Of a DNA stretch of 64,000 nucleotides, positions 51,890-60,539 are shown piece by piece. Source of the DNA: DATMGU01 sp035555315 (GTDB lineage: Bacteria > Pseudomonadota > Alphaproteobacteria > ATCC43930 > CGMCC-115725); contig DATMGU010000136.1 in assembly GCA_035555315.1 (NCBI GenBank), positions 40,633 to 104,632 of the forward strand. Direction: 5' to 3'. Every line of letters begins with the position of its first letter. Position 1 is the first letter of the stretch. The notes beneath the pieces were generated by a model. It saw only the letters and a list, made by a program, of their open reading frames with translations. It was not told the origin of the DNA and ran no database searches. A program made the position numbers and the translations under genes.

Positions 51890-53665
51890 TCAGACCAGGA
51901 CCATCCCCCGTTCGGAGCCATCGTCCGACGACCCGCTTCCGGTCGGAATATCGCCCGGCCCCAGCAGCATTTCGTTATGCGCGGCACCGGACGGGATCAT
52001 CGGATAGCAATTCTCCGTCGGATCGACCGCGACATCGACGATCACCGGCCGGTCGACGGCCAGCATCTCGCCGATCACGCCATCCAACTCGTCGACCGTC
52101 TGGGCCCGCAAGCCGACGCCGCCGAACGCCTCCGCCAGCTTGACGAAATCCGGCAGCGCCTCGGAATAGCTCTGCGAATAGCGGCCGCCGAACATCAGCT
52201 CCTGCCACTGCCGGACCATGCCCATATACTGGTTGTTCAAGATGAACACCTTGACCGGCAGGCGGTACTGGATGAGCGTCGCCATCTCCTGGATGTTCAT
52301 CATGATCGACGCCTCACCGGCGATGTCGATGACCAGCGCATCGGGATGGGCGATCTGCACGCCCATCGCCGCCGGTAGACCATAACCCATGGTGCCGAGG
52401 CCGCCGGAGGTCATCCAGCGGTTCGGTCCCTCGAACGGGAAATGCTGGGCCGCCCACATCTGATGCTGACCAACCTCGGTCGTGATGTAGACGTCGCGCT
52501 TCCGCGTGAGCTCCGCCAGACGGCGGATCGCGTGTTGCGGCTTGATGATCTTCGGCCCCTGGGCATAGGTCAGGCAACGCAGGCCGCGCCATTCCTCGAT
52601 CTTCAGCAGCCAGGGTTGCAGTGCCGTGCGCCGCGACGCGATTCCACGCCGCTTCCACTCGGCGATGATCGCTTCCAGGGCCAGGGCGGCATCGCCAACG
52701 ATCGAAATATCGATCAGCACGTTCTTGTTGATCTGCGACGGATCGATATCGACATGGATCTTTCGCGAGCCCGGCGAGAAGGCGTCGAGCCGCCCGGTCA
52801 CCCGGTCATCGAACCGCGCGCCCAGCGCCAGCATGACATCGCAATCATGCATCGCATGGTTGGCCTCGACCGTCCCGTGCATGCCCAGCATGCCGAGGAA
52901 CCGCGGATGCGACGCCGGCAAGGCGCCCAACCCCATCAGGGTCAACGTACAGGGAAAGCCGGTCAGTTCGACCAACTCGTTCAGCAAGGCCGAGGCGCGC
53001 GGCCCCGCATTGATCAGCCCGCCGCCGCCATAGATCACCGGTCGCTCGGCCTTGGCCAACAGATCCACCGCGGCTTCGATCGCCGCCGGATCCGGCGCCA
53101 TGCGCGGCCGGTAGCTCTTATGGACGACCGCATCCGCCGCCACATAGGGCGCCGGGCGGACCAGAATATCCTTGGGCAGATCGACCACGACCGGGCCGGG
53201 TCGCCCGGTGCGCGCGACGTAAAACGCTTCGTGCAGCGTACGGGCAAGCGTCGTGGCATCGCGCACCAGCCAATTATGCTTGGTGCAGGGCCGCGTGATG
53301 CCAATCGTATCGGCTTCCTGAAAGGCATCGTTGCCGATCAGATGCGTCGCCACCTGTCCGGTCAGGCAGACGATCGGGATGCTGTCCATCAGGGCATCGG
53401 TCAGGCCGGTCACCGTGTTGGTGGCACCCGGGCCGCTGGTCACCAGCACGACGCCGACCTTGCCGGTCGACCGGGCATAGCCCTCCGCCGCGTGCACCGC
53501 CGCCTGTTCGTGCCGGACCAGGATGTGACGGATGCGGTTCTGTTTGAACAACGCGTCGTAGATCGGCAATACCGCGCCGCCCGGATAGCCGAAAATAACC
53601 TCCACATCCTGATCGATCAGGGCGTCTATGATGATTTCCGCGCCGTTCCGCACCGTGCCGTCCAT
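51890..53665 (-). CDS. ilvB: Acetolactate synthase large (catalytic) subunit
   Basis: Thiamine-diphosphate enzyme making acetolactate or acetohydroxybutyrate. The N-terminus has FGYPGGAVLPIYDALF and the catalytic glutamate in RHEQAAVHAAEG; the FAD domain lies in the middle and the C-terminal ThDP-binding part reads DIAGEASIMMNIQEM. Here the Mg2+-binding GDG motif of the textbook enzyme is GEA, a change I believe occurs in alphaproteobacterial homologues. Length 591 is normal. First gene of ilvB-ilvH-ilvC. Only 55 bases separate it from miaA, so its promoter may be within or before that gene. Confidence 0.97.
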   Translation of the reverse strand: MDGTVRNGAEIIIDALIDQDVEVIFGYPGGAVLPIYDALFKQNRIRHILVRHEQAAVHAAEGYARSTGKVGVVLVTSGPGATNTVTGLTDALMDSIPIVCLTGQVATHLIGNDAFQEADTIGITRPCTKHNWLVRDATTLARTLHEAFYVARTGRPGPVVVDLPKDILVRPAPYVAADAVVHKSYRPRMAPDPAAIEAAVDLLAKAERPVIYGGGGLINAGPRASALLNELVELTGFPCTLTLMGLGALPASHPRFLGMLGMHGTVEANHAMHDCDVMLALGARFDDRVTGRLDAFSPGSRKIHVDIDPSQINKNVLIDISIVGDAALALEAIIAEWKRRGIASRRTALQPWLLKIEEWRGLRCLTYAQGPKIIKPQHAIRRLAELTRKRDVYITTEVGQHQMWAAQHFPFEGPNRWMTSGGLGTMGYGLPAAMGVQIAHPDALVIDIAGEASIMMNIQEMATLIQYRLPVKVFILNNQYMGMVRQWQELMFGGRYSQSYSEALPDFVKLAEAFGGVGLRAQTVDELDGVIGEMLAVDRPVIVDVAVDPTENCYPMIPSGAAHNEMLLGPGDIPTGSGSSDDGSERGMVLV

Positions 53666-53720
53666 GGCGTCCGTCTCATTCCTGGTCGTTCATCCATACA
53701 GGGCGGCGGAAACTAAACGT

Positions 53721-54674
53721 CTAATTTCGCTTGGTCAACCCCATCTCGTGAAGAAACGAACAAATTTCACCCGTCATTGTTTCCGAAAGTTGCGTGATAA
53801 GGACCTCCGGCGACTGAATCTGATGCCGGAACCATGTCCCTTGCCGTTTGGCATAGCGCCGGGTCGCCTGTTGCGCGAGTGCCATGGCGGCCGGCAGGTC
53901 CAGTTCGCCCGCAAGATGACGGCGGAGTTCCGGGACGCCGACCGCCTTCATGAGCGGCAGGTCGGGGTCGAGGCCCCGCGCGTCAAGGGCGCGCACCTCG
54001 TCGAGCGCGCCATCGGCCAGCATCGCCTCGAACCGATGATCGCAGGCCGCGTAGAGCGTGTCGCGCGGCGGTGCCAGGATGATCCGCGCGGTGTGGTACT
54101 CCGGGCCGCTCTCGTTGCCATCGGCTTGCCAGGCATGGAGCGGCCGGCCGGTCGACGTCACCACCTCATAGGCACGGATCAACCGCTGGCTGTCGCCCGG
54201 CGCCAGCCGCGCCGCGGCGGCCGGGTCGAGGCCGGCGAGTTCGGCGTGGAACGCCGGCCCGCCGACCGCCGCATGCCGGTCGCGCGCCGCCTGACGCAGC
54301 GCCTGCGGAATCTCCGGCACCGCCGCGATGCCGCCCAGCAATGTCTTGAGATAGAGACCGGTGCCGCCGACCACGATCGGCAACCGGTCAGCGGCCCCCG
54401 CCGCCGCGATCTCACCGCGCGCGAGTTCGGCCCAGCGCGCCGCCGAGCAGACATCCGCGGCGTCGAGCACGCCATAGAGGCGATGCGGCGCACGGGCCAT
54501 ATCGGCCGGCCTCGGCCGCGCGGTCATGATCGCGAGATCGCGATAGACCTGCATGCTGTCGGCATTGATGACGACGCCGCCGACTGCCGCCGCCAGCTCG
54601 ATCGCCAAGCCGGACTTGCCGCTGGCGGTCGGCCCGCCGATGACGATGAGAGGCGGTTTCATACCAAGCGTCAT
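53721..54674 (-). CDS. miaA: tRNA dimethylallyltransferase
   Basis: Adds the dimethylallyl group to A37 of tRNAs reading UNN codons. Walker A-like GGPTASGKSGLA is at the N-terminus; NADSMQVYRDLAIMTARP is the tRNA/Mg motif and GGTGLYLKTLL the dimethylallyl-PP site. QATRRYAKRQGTWFRHQ near the C-terminus completes the family signature. The ATG at 54674 is chosen, about 317 residues; an ATG at 54662 (MKPPLIVIGG) is equally possible. It is divergent from serB, with about 80 bases between starts. Confidence 0.95.
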   Translation of the reverse strand: MTLGMKPPLIVIGGPTASGKSGLAIELAAAVGGVVINADSMQVYRDLAIMTARPRPADMARAPHRLYGVLDAADVCSAARWAELARGEIAAAGAADRLPIVVGGTGLYLKTLLGGIAAVPEIPQALRQAARDRHAAVGGPAFHAELAGLDPAAAARLAPGDSQRLIRAYEVVTSTGRPLHAWQADGNESGPEYHTARIILAPPRDTLYAACDHRFEAMLADGALDEVRALDARGLDPDLPLMKAVGVPELRRHLAGELDLPAAMALAQQATRRYAKRQGTWFRHQIQSPEVLITQLSETMTGEICSFLHEMGLTKRN

Positions 54675-54754
54675 AGCAGTTTCCGCCAATCTGTTGGTAG
54701 CGCCCGCTGGTAGCCGTCTTGCCAGCCGGCACCAAGCAGTCGATAACCCCGGCC

Positions 54755-55660
54755 ATGGCGACCGACCATACCCTGACGCTGATCTGCGACCCCGCCGGGC
54801 CTGGCCTTGACGAGGCCAGGGTGGACGACGTGCGCGACGCCCTGCATCGGTTGGGCGCCACGCTGGAACCGGTCGTCTGGCTGGCGGAAAGGATCGCCTG
54901 CGACCTGCCGTTCAGCGATCTGCATGCCGATCAGGCCAGTGCCGCGGCGCGGAGCGCGCTGGGCGAGGCGCCGATCGATTGCGTCGCCCAGCCGAACCGG
55001 GGCCGGCGCAAGCGCCTGCTGGTCGCGGATATGGAATCCACGCTGATCCGCAACGAGATGCTGGATGAGCTTGGCGATTTCGTGGGCTTGCGCACCGAGA
55101 TCGCCGAGATCACCGCGCGGGCTATGAACGACGAGCTGGATTTCGTCGAGGCGCTCGTGGCGCGGGTGGCGCTGCTCCAAGGGCTCGGCGTCGAGACGCT
55201 GGCCATGGCGGCGGAGCGGATCGAGATCATGCCCGGTGCCCGGGAACTGGTGGCGACGATGCGCGCCGACGGCGCCTCGGTCGTCATGATCTCCGGCGGT
55301 TTCCGGTTCTTTACCCGGCGCGTCGCCGCCGAACTGGGCATCGAGTGGGAGATCGCCAATGAATTGGCGGTGGTCGATGGCCGGCTGACCGGCCGGATCG
55401 TCCCGCCGATCGTCACCCGGCAGACAAAATACGACACGCTGATCCAGCAGGCCGCCGCCCTTCGCCTGCCGCTCGACGCCACGCTGGCGGTCGGCGACGG
55501 GGCGAACGATCTGGACATGCTGGCCGCCGCCGGCCTCGGCATCGCCTTCCGCGCGAAGCCCAGCGTCGCGATCCGCGCGCATCACCGGATCGATCACGGC
55601 GATCTCACCGCACTGCTCTACGCGCAAGGCTATAAAGCCGGCGACTTCGTCACGGGTTAG
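54755..55660 (+). CDS. serB: Phosphoserine phosphatase
   Basis: HAD-family enzyme that makes L-serine from phosphoserine. The N-terminal regulatory ACT-like half is followed by the HAD motif LVADMESTLIRNEMLDEL, where the usual D-x-D nucleophile pair reads D-M-E, a form I believe is common in alphaproteobacterial SerB. ISGGFRFFTRRVAAELGI (motif II) and VGDGANDLDMLAAAGLGIAF (motifs III-IV) complete the site. The ATG at 54755 gives 301 residues; an upstream TTG at 54719 is less likely. It has a metabolic link with the sdaA gene in the window, through serine, but they are far apart. Confidence 0.95.
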   Translation: MATDHTLTLICDPAGPGLDEARVDDVRDALHRLGATLEPVVWLAERIACDLPFSDLHADQASAAARSALGEAPIDCVAQPNRGRRKRLLVADMESTLIRNEMLDELGDFVGLRTEIAEITARAMNDELDFVEALVARVALLQGLGVETLAMAAERIEIMPGARELVATMRADGASVVMISGGFRFFTRRVAAELGIEWEIANELAVVDGRLTGRIVPPIVTRQTKYDTLIQQAAALRLPLDATLAVGDGANDLDMLAAAGLGIAFRAKPSVAIRAHHRIDHGDLTALLYAQGYKAGDFVTG

Positions 55661-55701
55661 TCAGACGGCCGATTTATTTAAGCCGGCCGCTCGCGTCTCG
55701 A

Positions 55702-55998
55702 CTAGAGGCGGTCAGGAATGTCGGCCGCGTCGTAGAAGATACCGGTGATAACCGGCGGCTTTGTGGTGCGGTACATAACCCAATAGCGCCCGGCCTTTAC
55801 CCAAGCTCGCCCCGGTTTGGCTAGGGAAGGATATGGGCGCGGCGCCGCCAGTCCAGCACCGGGGTTCCGCTCGATCTTGGCAATGGCATCGGCCATGGCG
55901 GCAGTGAGGTTGCGCAGCGCTTCCAAACGCTCGTATTCCTCGTAGTACCGCCAGAGGTCTTCAAGGTGCTGCGTGGCCTTGCGGGAAAAAGCGATCAA
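55702..55998 (-). CDS. RelE/ParE-family toxin
   Basis: A 98-residue protein of the ParE type, expected to poison gyrase or act as an mRNA interferase. The pattern IAFSRKATQHLEDLWRYYEEYERLEAL resembles the N-terminal helices, and the sheet core follows as GRAWVKAGRYWVMYRTTKPPVITGIFYDAADIPDRL, which is characteristic. It overlaps the upstream small ORF by 4 bases, with the antitoxin first, as in most type II modules. Module identity is based on pattern, not on a close named homologue. Confidence 0.85.
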   Translation of the reverse strand: MIAFSRKATQHLEDLWRYYEEYERLEALRNLTAAMADAIAKIERNPGAGLAAPRPYPSLAKPGRAWVKAGRYWVMYRTTKPPVITGIFYDAADIPDRL

Positions 55999-56180
55999 CG
56001 GCGCGGCGCAACCTCGCGGCGCTGCTCACCCGCCAGCTTCGCTTCAAGCCGGGCGATGCTCTCGTGCAACTGCTGGAGCACGGTTTCCGCCGAAACAACA
56101 TCCCCAGCGTCCGCCTGTGCCTCGCTGATGTCGAGGTCGGTCAGCCATTCGGAAAGGGGACGCTTGGTCGGATCGGTCAT
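55995..56180 (-). CDS. ParD-like antitoxin, small (61 residues)
   Basis: A 61-residue acidic-helical protein beginning MTDPTKRPLSEWLTDLDISEAQADAG and ending with a charged tail. It lies immediately upstream of the ParE-like toxin and overlaps it by 4 bases, the normal antitoxin position. The central helix resembles ParD/addiction antitoxins only loosely, and no clear ribbon-helix-helix is visible. Assignment depends on context. Confidence 0.72.
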   Translation of the reverse strand: MTDPTKRPLSEWLTDLDISEAQADAGDVVSAETVLQQLHESIARLEAKLAGEQRREVAPRR

Positions 56181-56249
56181 ACGAAGAAGATAGGACGGTG
56201 GCGGTGGAGTTGCAATGTCACGGGCAGCAAACTGTCACGGGCAGCGGCC

Positions 56250-57884
56250 TCAGCTCTGGTCGATCCTGAGGGCCACGAAGCGCAGATCGCCCATCCGGTC
56301 GACCAGCAGCAGGACCGATTTCCGGCCGCCCTTGCGGGCCTCGTCGATCTTGGTGGCGACCTGATCGGGCGACTTCACCTCCTCCTGGGCGACCTCGACG
56401 ATCACGTCGCCGGCTTTGACGCCTTTTTCCACCGCCGGGCTGTCGTTCGAGACGTCGACGATGACGACGCCGGAAGTATCGTCGGCGAGCGAGAACTTTT
56501 CCTTCACCGCCTGGGTCGGTCCGGCGAGCGACAGGCCGAGCGTTTTCACCGGCGGGGCGTCATCCGGGCGCTTCGCATCCGGAGCCGCGCTGGCGACCTG
56601 GGTATCGGACTCATCCAATTCGCCGACCTTGACGTCGAACAGCTGCTCCTTGCCCTTGCGCCAGACCTTCACCTTGACGACCTTGTCGACCGGCGTCTCG
56701 GCGACGATGCGCGGCAGGCGGCGGACATCCGGCACGTCCTTGCCATCGAATTGCAGCACCACATCGCCGCCCTGGATACCGGCCGCCTGCGCCGGGCCGT
56801 TGTCGCTGACGCCGGCGATCAGCGCGCCATGCGGCTTACCGAGTGCCAGGCTCTCGGCGATCTCGTCGTTGACGCTCTGAATCTTGACGCCCAGCCAGCC
56901 GCGCTTGGCATGACCGAAATCCTTGAGCTGTTGCGAGATGTTGCGGGCGAGCGACGACGGGATGGCGAAGCCGATGCCGATCGAGCCGCCGGATGGCGAG
57001 AAGATCGCCGTGTTGATGCCGATCACCTCGCCCGCCATGTTGAACAGCGGACCGCCGGAATTGCCCCGATTGATCGCGGCGTCGGTCTGCAGGAAATCGT
57101 CGTAGCGGCCGTTATTGATGTCGCGCGACCGGGCCGAGACGATACCCGCCGTCACCGTGCCGCCGAGACCGAACGGATTGCCGATCGCCAAGACCCAATC
57201 GCCGACCCGCGACTTGTCGCTGTCGCCGAACTGCACGGCGGGCAACGGCTTGTCCGACTTCACGCGCAGCAACGCGATATCGGTATCCTTGTCCCTGCCG
57301 ACCAGTTCGGCCTTCAAGGTCGTGTCGTCTTGCAGGATGACGGTGATCTCGTCCGCGTTGTCGATCACATGGTTGTTGGTCACCACCAAGCCGGACGGAT
57401 CGATGATGAAGCCCGACCCGAGCGAGGTCGCCTTGCGTGGCGCCGGCGCCGGTTGGCTGTCGCTCTGCGGCTGACCGCCACGGTTCTGCGGGTTCTTGTC
57501 GAAGAAGTCGCGAAAGAACTCCTCGAAGGGGGAGCCCGGCGGGAATTGCGGCATATCCTGGGACCGGCGCGCGCTCTTCGCGTCGGCCTTCAGGGTCTGC
57601 GTCGTCGATACGTTGACCACCGCCGGCAACAGCCGCTGCGCCAGATCGGCGAAGCCATCCGGACCCGGATGACCCTGGGCGAACGCCGGCCCCGCCGCGA
57701 CCATCAACCCGCCACCCATCACCAGGCCAGCGCCCAGCGTCAGGCCTGGAGCCAGCATCAGCGCCATCAGTGAGTGGCGCAGCCATGCCTTAACCAGCCC
57801 GCGACGCCGCCACACCTCACGCCCCGTCGATGCGGCGAGGACGGCCATAGGCACACGGCTCGAGGCCAGTTGGGTTGAACTCAC
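56250..57884 (-). CDS. Periplasmic serine protease/chaperone, DegP/HtrA (Do) family
   Basis: A 544-residue envelope protease. A long N-terminus holds a signal peptide (hydrophobic stretch ending AAGPAFAQG near residue 70). The catalytic triad is His172 (VTNNHVID), Asp202 (TDIALLRV) and Ser276 (GNSGGPLF), followed by two PDZ domains: GWLGVKIQSV... in the first and VVIVDVSNDSPAVEKGVKAGDVIVEV in the second. The GTG at 57884 with GGAG upstream is used. The gene lies just downstream of the DUF2065-hflC-hflK series, a usual alphaproteobacterial order linking membrane-protein quality control. Confidence 0.94.
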   Translation of the reverse strand: MSSTQLASSRVPMAVLAASTGREVWRRRGLVKAWLRHSLMALMLAPGLTLGAGLVMGGGLMVAAGPAFAQGHPGPDGFADLAQRLLPAVVNVSTTQTLKADAKSARRSQDMPQFPPGSPFEEFFRDFFDKNPQNRGGQPQSDSQPAPAPRKATSLGSGFIIDPSGLVVTNNHVIDNADEITVILQDDTTLKAELVGRDKDTDIALLRVKSDKPLPAVQFGDSDKSRVGDWVLAIGNPFGLGGTVTAGIVSARSRDINNGRYDDFLQTDAAINRGNSGGPLFNMAGEVIGINTAIFSPSGGSIGIGFAIPSSLARNISQQLKDFGHAKRGWLGVKIQSVNDEIAESLALGKPHGALIAGVSDNGPAQAAGIQGGDVVLQFDGKDVPDVRRLPRIVAETPVDKVVKVKVWRKGKEQLFDVKVGELDESDTQVASAAPDAKRPDDAPPVKTLGLSLAGPTQAVKEKFSLADDTSGVVIVDVSNDSPAVEKGVKAGDVIVEVAQEEVKSPDQVATKIDEARKGGRKSVLLLVDRMGDLRFVALRIDQS

Positions 57885-58032
57885 GAGGTAAACTCCATGG
57901 CGACAGCGGTATTATCGCAACACTACCGGCAAAACCCGGGCCAAGCCAGTTTTGTTGCATTGAAACGCGGCAAAACCGGGGCGGTGCCCGCCATCCAACG
58001 CCGATGGCGGCCTGGGTATGATCACAGCCTGC

Positions 58033-58218
58033 TCAATGACGCAGCAGCCATACCCAGGCAAAGCCGAGGCAGACCGCCCCCAACCCACCCAGCCGCAACG
58101 CCCCGGCCGGCTGTTTCAGGACGGTGGCCAAGGCCCGCCGCATCGGCTCGGGAAACAGCGCGTAGAGGACACCCTCGATGACCATGGCGAGGGCGAGCGC
58201 CGTTGCCAGATCCTGCAT
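58033..58218 (-). CDS. DUF2065-family small membrane protein
   Basis: A 61-residue protein with two predicted helices: DLATALALAMVIEGVLYALFPEP and GGLGAVCLGFAWVWLL. It is the family that follows hflC in many proteobacteria. The start ATG overlaps the hflC stop by one base. No function is established; the conserved position suggests a role with the HflKC complex. Confidence 0.85.
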   Translation of the reverse strand: MQDLATALALAMVIEGVLYALFPEPMRRALATVLKQPAGALRLGGLGAVCLGFAWVWLLRH

Positions 58219-59108
58219 CAGGGCGTGCCGGTCTTCGGTGGGGCACCGGTCATCGACCGGAAGTACCGGAAGAACTCGCTGTTCGGCGACAGGACCATGG
58301 TCGTCCCCGAGCCGGGAAGCCCTGTCTGATAAGCCTGCATCGAGCGGTAGAACGCGAAGAAGTCTTTGTCCTGACCGAACGCGTCGGCATAGATCTTCAC
58401 GCTCTCGCCGTCGCCCTGGCCGCGCAGGATCTGCGCATTGCGCTGAGCCTCCGCCAGCAGCACGGTCCGGTCGCGTTCCGCCCGGGCCCGAATACCCTGC
58501 GCCAGCTCGGCACCCTGGGCGCGGAACTCCTTGGCCTCCCGTTCCCGCTCCGATTGCATGCGGGCGTAGATCGCCTGGCTGTTCTCGGGCGGCAGGTCGG
58601 CGCGCTTGATGCGGACATCGATCACGTCGATACCGAACGCCACGGCCTGCGCCTTAACGTCGTTGCGGATCTCGGTCATGATCTTGGCGCGCTGATCGCT
58701 GAGCAAGGTCGCCAGGATGATGTTGCCGAGCGACCGGCGCAGCGAGCCCGACATGGTCGCCCCCAGCCGCGCGCGGACGATCGTGTCGCTGCCGACCGAC
58801 CGATAGAATTGCAGCGGATCGACGATCTTGTATTGCGCGTAGGTATCGACCACCAGCCGCTTCTGGTCGGCGGCGATGACCTCCTCCGACGGCGCGTCGA
58901 AGCCCTGTACCCGATTGTCGTAGAGCACGACGTTCTGGATGAACGGCACCTTGAGCTTGAGGCCGGGCGTGCGCACCACGCGGATCGGTTCGCCGAAATA
59001 CAGCACCAGCGCCTGCTTGGTCTGATCGACGACATAGAGCGAGTTGGCGAGGACGATCAGCAGGGCGACGATACCGACGCCGATGCCGATCATGAGGTTC
59101 CGCGTCAT
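58218..59108 (-). CDS. hflC: HflC, SPFH-domain modulator of FtsH
   Basis: A 296-residue membrane protein with an N-terminal anchor (about residues 5-25) and an SPFH domain. YFGEPIRVVRTPGLKLKVPFIQNVVLYDNR is the standard SPFH block, and the following helical region (ADLPPENSQAIYARMQSERER) is the coiled coil that contacts HflK. The start overlaps the HflK stop by 4 bases. The complex surrounds FtsH and tunes proteolysis of membrane proteins. Confidence 0.95.
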   Translation of the reverse strand: MTRNLMIGIGVGIVALLIVLANSLYVVDQTKQALVLYFGEPIRVVRTPGLKLKVPFIQNVVLYDNRVQGFDAPSEEVIAADQKRLVVDTYAQYKIVDPLQFYRSVGSDTIVRARLGATMSGSLRRSLGNIILATLLSDQRAKIMTEIRNDVKAQAVAFGIDVIDVRIKRADLPPENSQAIYARMQSEREREAKEFRAQGAELAQGIRARAERDRTVLLAEAQRNAQILRGQGDGESVKIYADAFGQDKDFFAFYRSMQAYQTGLPGSGTTMVLSPNSEFFRYFRSMTGAPPKTGTP

Positions 59109-60316
59109 GGCGTGGTCCCTCCAGTGCTTGCACCCGCGGGGGAGAGCGATGGAACCGAAGGCGATTGATTGGCCTGATTGGCCGGCGCGGGCGGCGGCGT
59201 CGTCCGCCGCGTGAGGTCCGGCAGGGGCAGATAGGGCACCACCCCTTGACCGGCACCCTGCGCCGCCGGGTCGATCAGCACCTTGTTCGCCGATCGCAGG
59301 ATCTGCTCCATGGTTTCGAGATAGAGGCGTTCCGTGGTCACGTCCTTCGCCGCCTTATAGGTCTGCAACACGGATAGAAAGCGCTGCGCATCGCCCTGCG
59401 CGCGCGCCACGATTTCCTGTTTATAGGCTTCGGCTTCCTGGGTTATCCGCTCGGCCTCGCCGCGCGCACGCGGCAGGATGTCGTTGCGATAGCCCTCCGC
59501 CTCGTTGCGCGCGCGTTCCTGGTCGGTACGCGCCCGCTGCACGTCGCGGAACGCATCGATCACCGGCCCTGGCGGATCGACCTTCTGCAGCTGCACCTGG
59601 GTCACTTCGACGCCCGAGCCGTAGCTGTCGAGGACGTATTGAAGCAGCTTTTGGGTATCCACCTCGATCGCCCGGCGGCCCTCGGCGAGCGCGCTCGCGA
59701 TCGGCGTCCGGCCGACGGTCTCGCGCATCGCACTTTCCGCGGCGGCCTTCACCGTCGCCTCCGGTGCCGCGATGTTGAAGAGATAGGCCTTGGGATCCTT
59801 GATCACCCAAAAGACCGTGAAGTTGATGTCGACGATATTCTCGTCGCCGGTCAGCATCAACGCCTCTTCGGGCACGTCGCGCGTGCCGGGACCGCGGGCG
59901 ACGGCCGGGCCCTCGCCGCCGGTGCGCAGACCGATCTCGGTCCGGTTGACGCGGGTCACCTTGGGCGTGAATACCGTCTCGATCGGATAGGGCAGATGAT
60001 AGTTGAGGCCCGGTTGGGTGGTCTTTTCATAGGCGCCAAAGCGCAGCACGATGCCTTGCTCGTCGGGCAGCACGCGATAAAGGCCGGTAACCGCCCAAAT
60101 CGCGACCAGCACACCGACGATGATGCCCACGATGCCGCCCGGACCGGCGCCGCCGCCGGGCAGAAACCGACGCAACCATTCCTGGCCCCGCCGCAAAATC
60201 TCGTCGAGATTGGGCGATTGCGGGGCGTTACCGCCATTGGGGCCACGCGCCCACGGACCAGGTCCGTTGCCCCAGGGGCCACCACCGCCCCCGCCCCCTT
60301 GACCATTCCACGGCAT
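59105..60316 (-). CDS. hflK: HflK, SPFH-domain modulator of FtsH
   Basis: A 403-residue partner of HflC. The N-terminus is Gly/Pro-rich and cytoplasmic (MPWNGQGGGGGGG start), then a helix at about residues 55-80 (GIVGIIVGVLVAIWAVTGLY) precedes the SPFH domain (VLPDEQGIVLRFGAYEKTTQPGLNYHLPYPIE). A long helix and a Pro-rich tail end the protein. The ATG at 60316 is the natural start; an open frame continues upstream to 60412 without conservation. The gene overlaps hflC. Confidence 0.95.
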   Translation of the reverse strand: MPWNGQGGGGGGGPWGNGPGPWARGPNGGNAPQSPNLDEILRRGQEWLRRFLPGGGAGPGGIVGIIVGVLVAIWAVTGLYRVLPDEQGIVLRFGAYEKTTQPGLNYHLPYPIETVFTPKVTRVNRTEIGLRTGGEGPAVARGPGTRDVPEEALMLTGDENIVDINFTVFWVIKDPKAYLFNIAAPEATVKAAAESAMRETVGRTPIASALAEGRRAIEVDTQKLLQYVLDSYGSGVEVTQVQLQKVDPPGPVIDAFRDVQRARTDQERARNEAEGYRNDILPRARGEAERITQEAEAYKQEIVARAQGDAQRFLSVLQTYKAAKDVTTERLYLETMEQILRSANKVLIDPAAQGAGQGVVPYLPLPDLTRRTTPPPAPANQANQSPSVPSLSPAGASTGGTTP

Positions 60317-60539
60317 GTACGAACACCTTCTCGGGAAATCGACTAAATGCTTGCCAGAATGCTTGCCACCCCGGCACGGCCGCGAACTTATAGCAAAGCG
60401 GCCAATCCGCATATCGGGCCTTGCTGACCGTCCTTAAAGGCCGGTGGCAAAACCCACGTGGAGTGGTATTCGCCGCCCGGCATATGGACATCACCCGACA
60501 CAGCTAGGCGCTTATCGGGTTTAGAGGGAGCTTTCAAGC

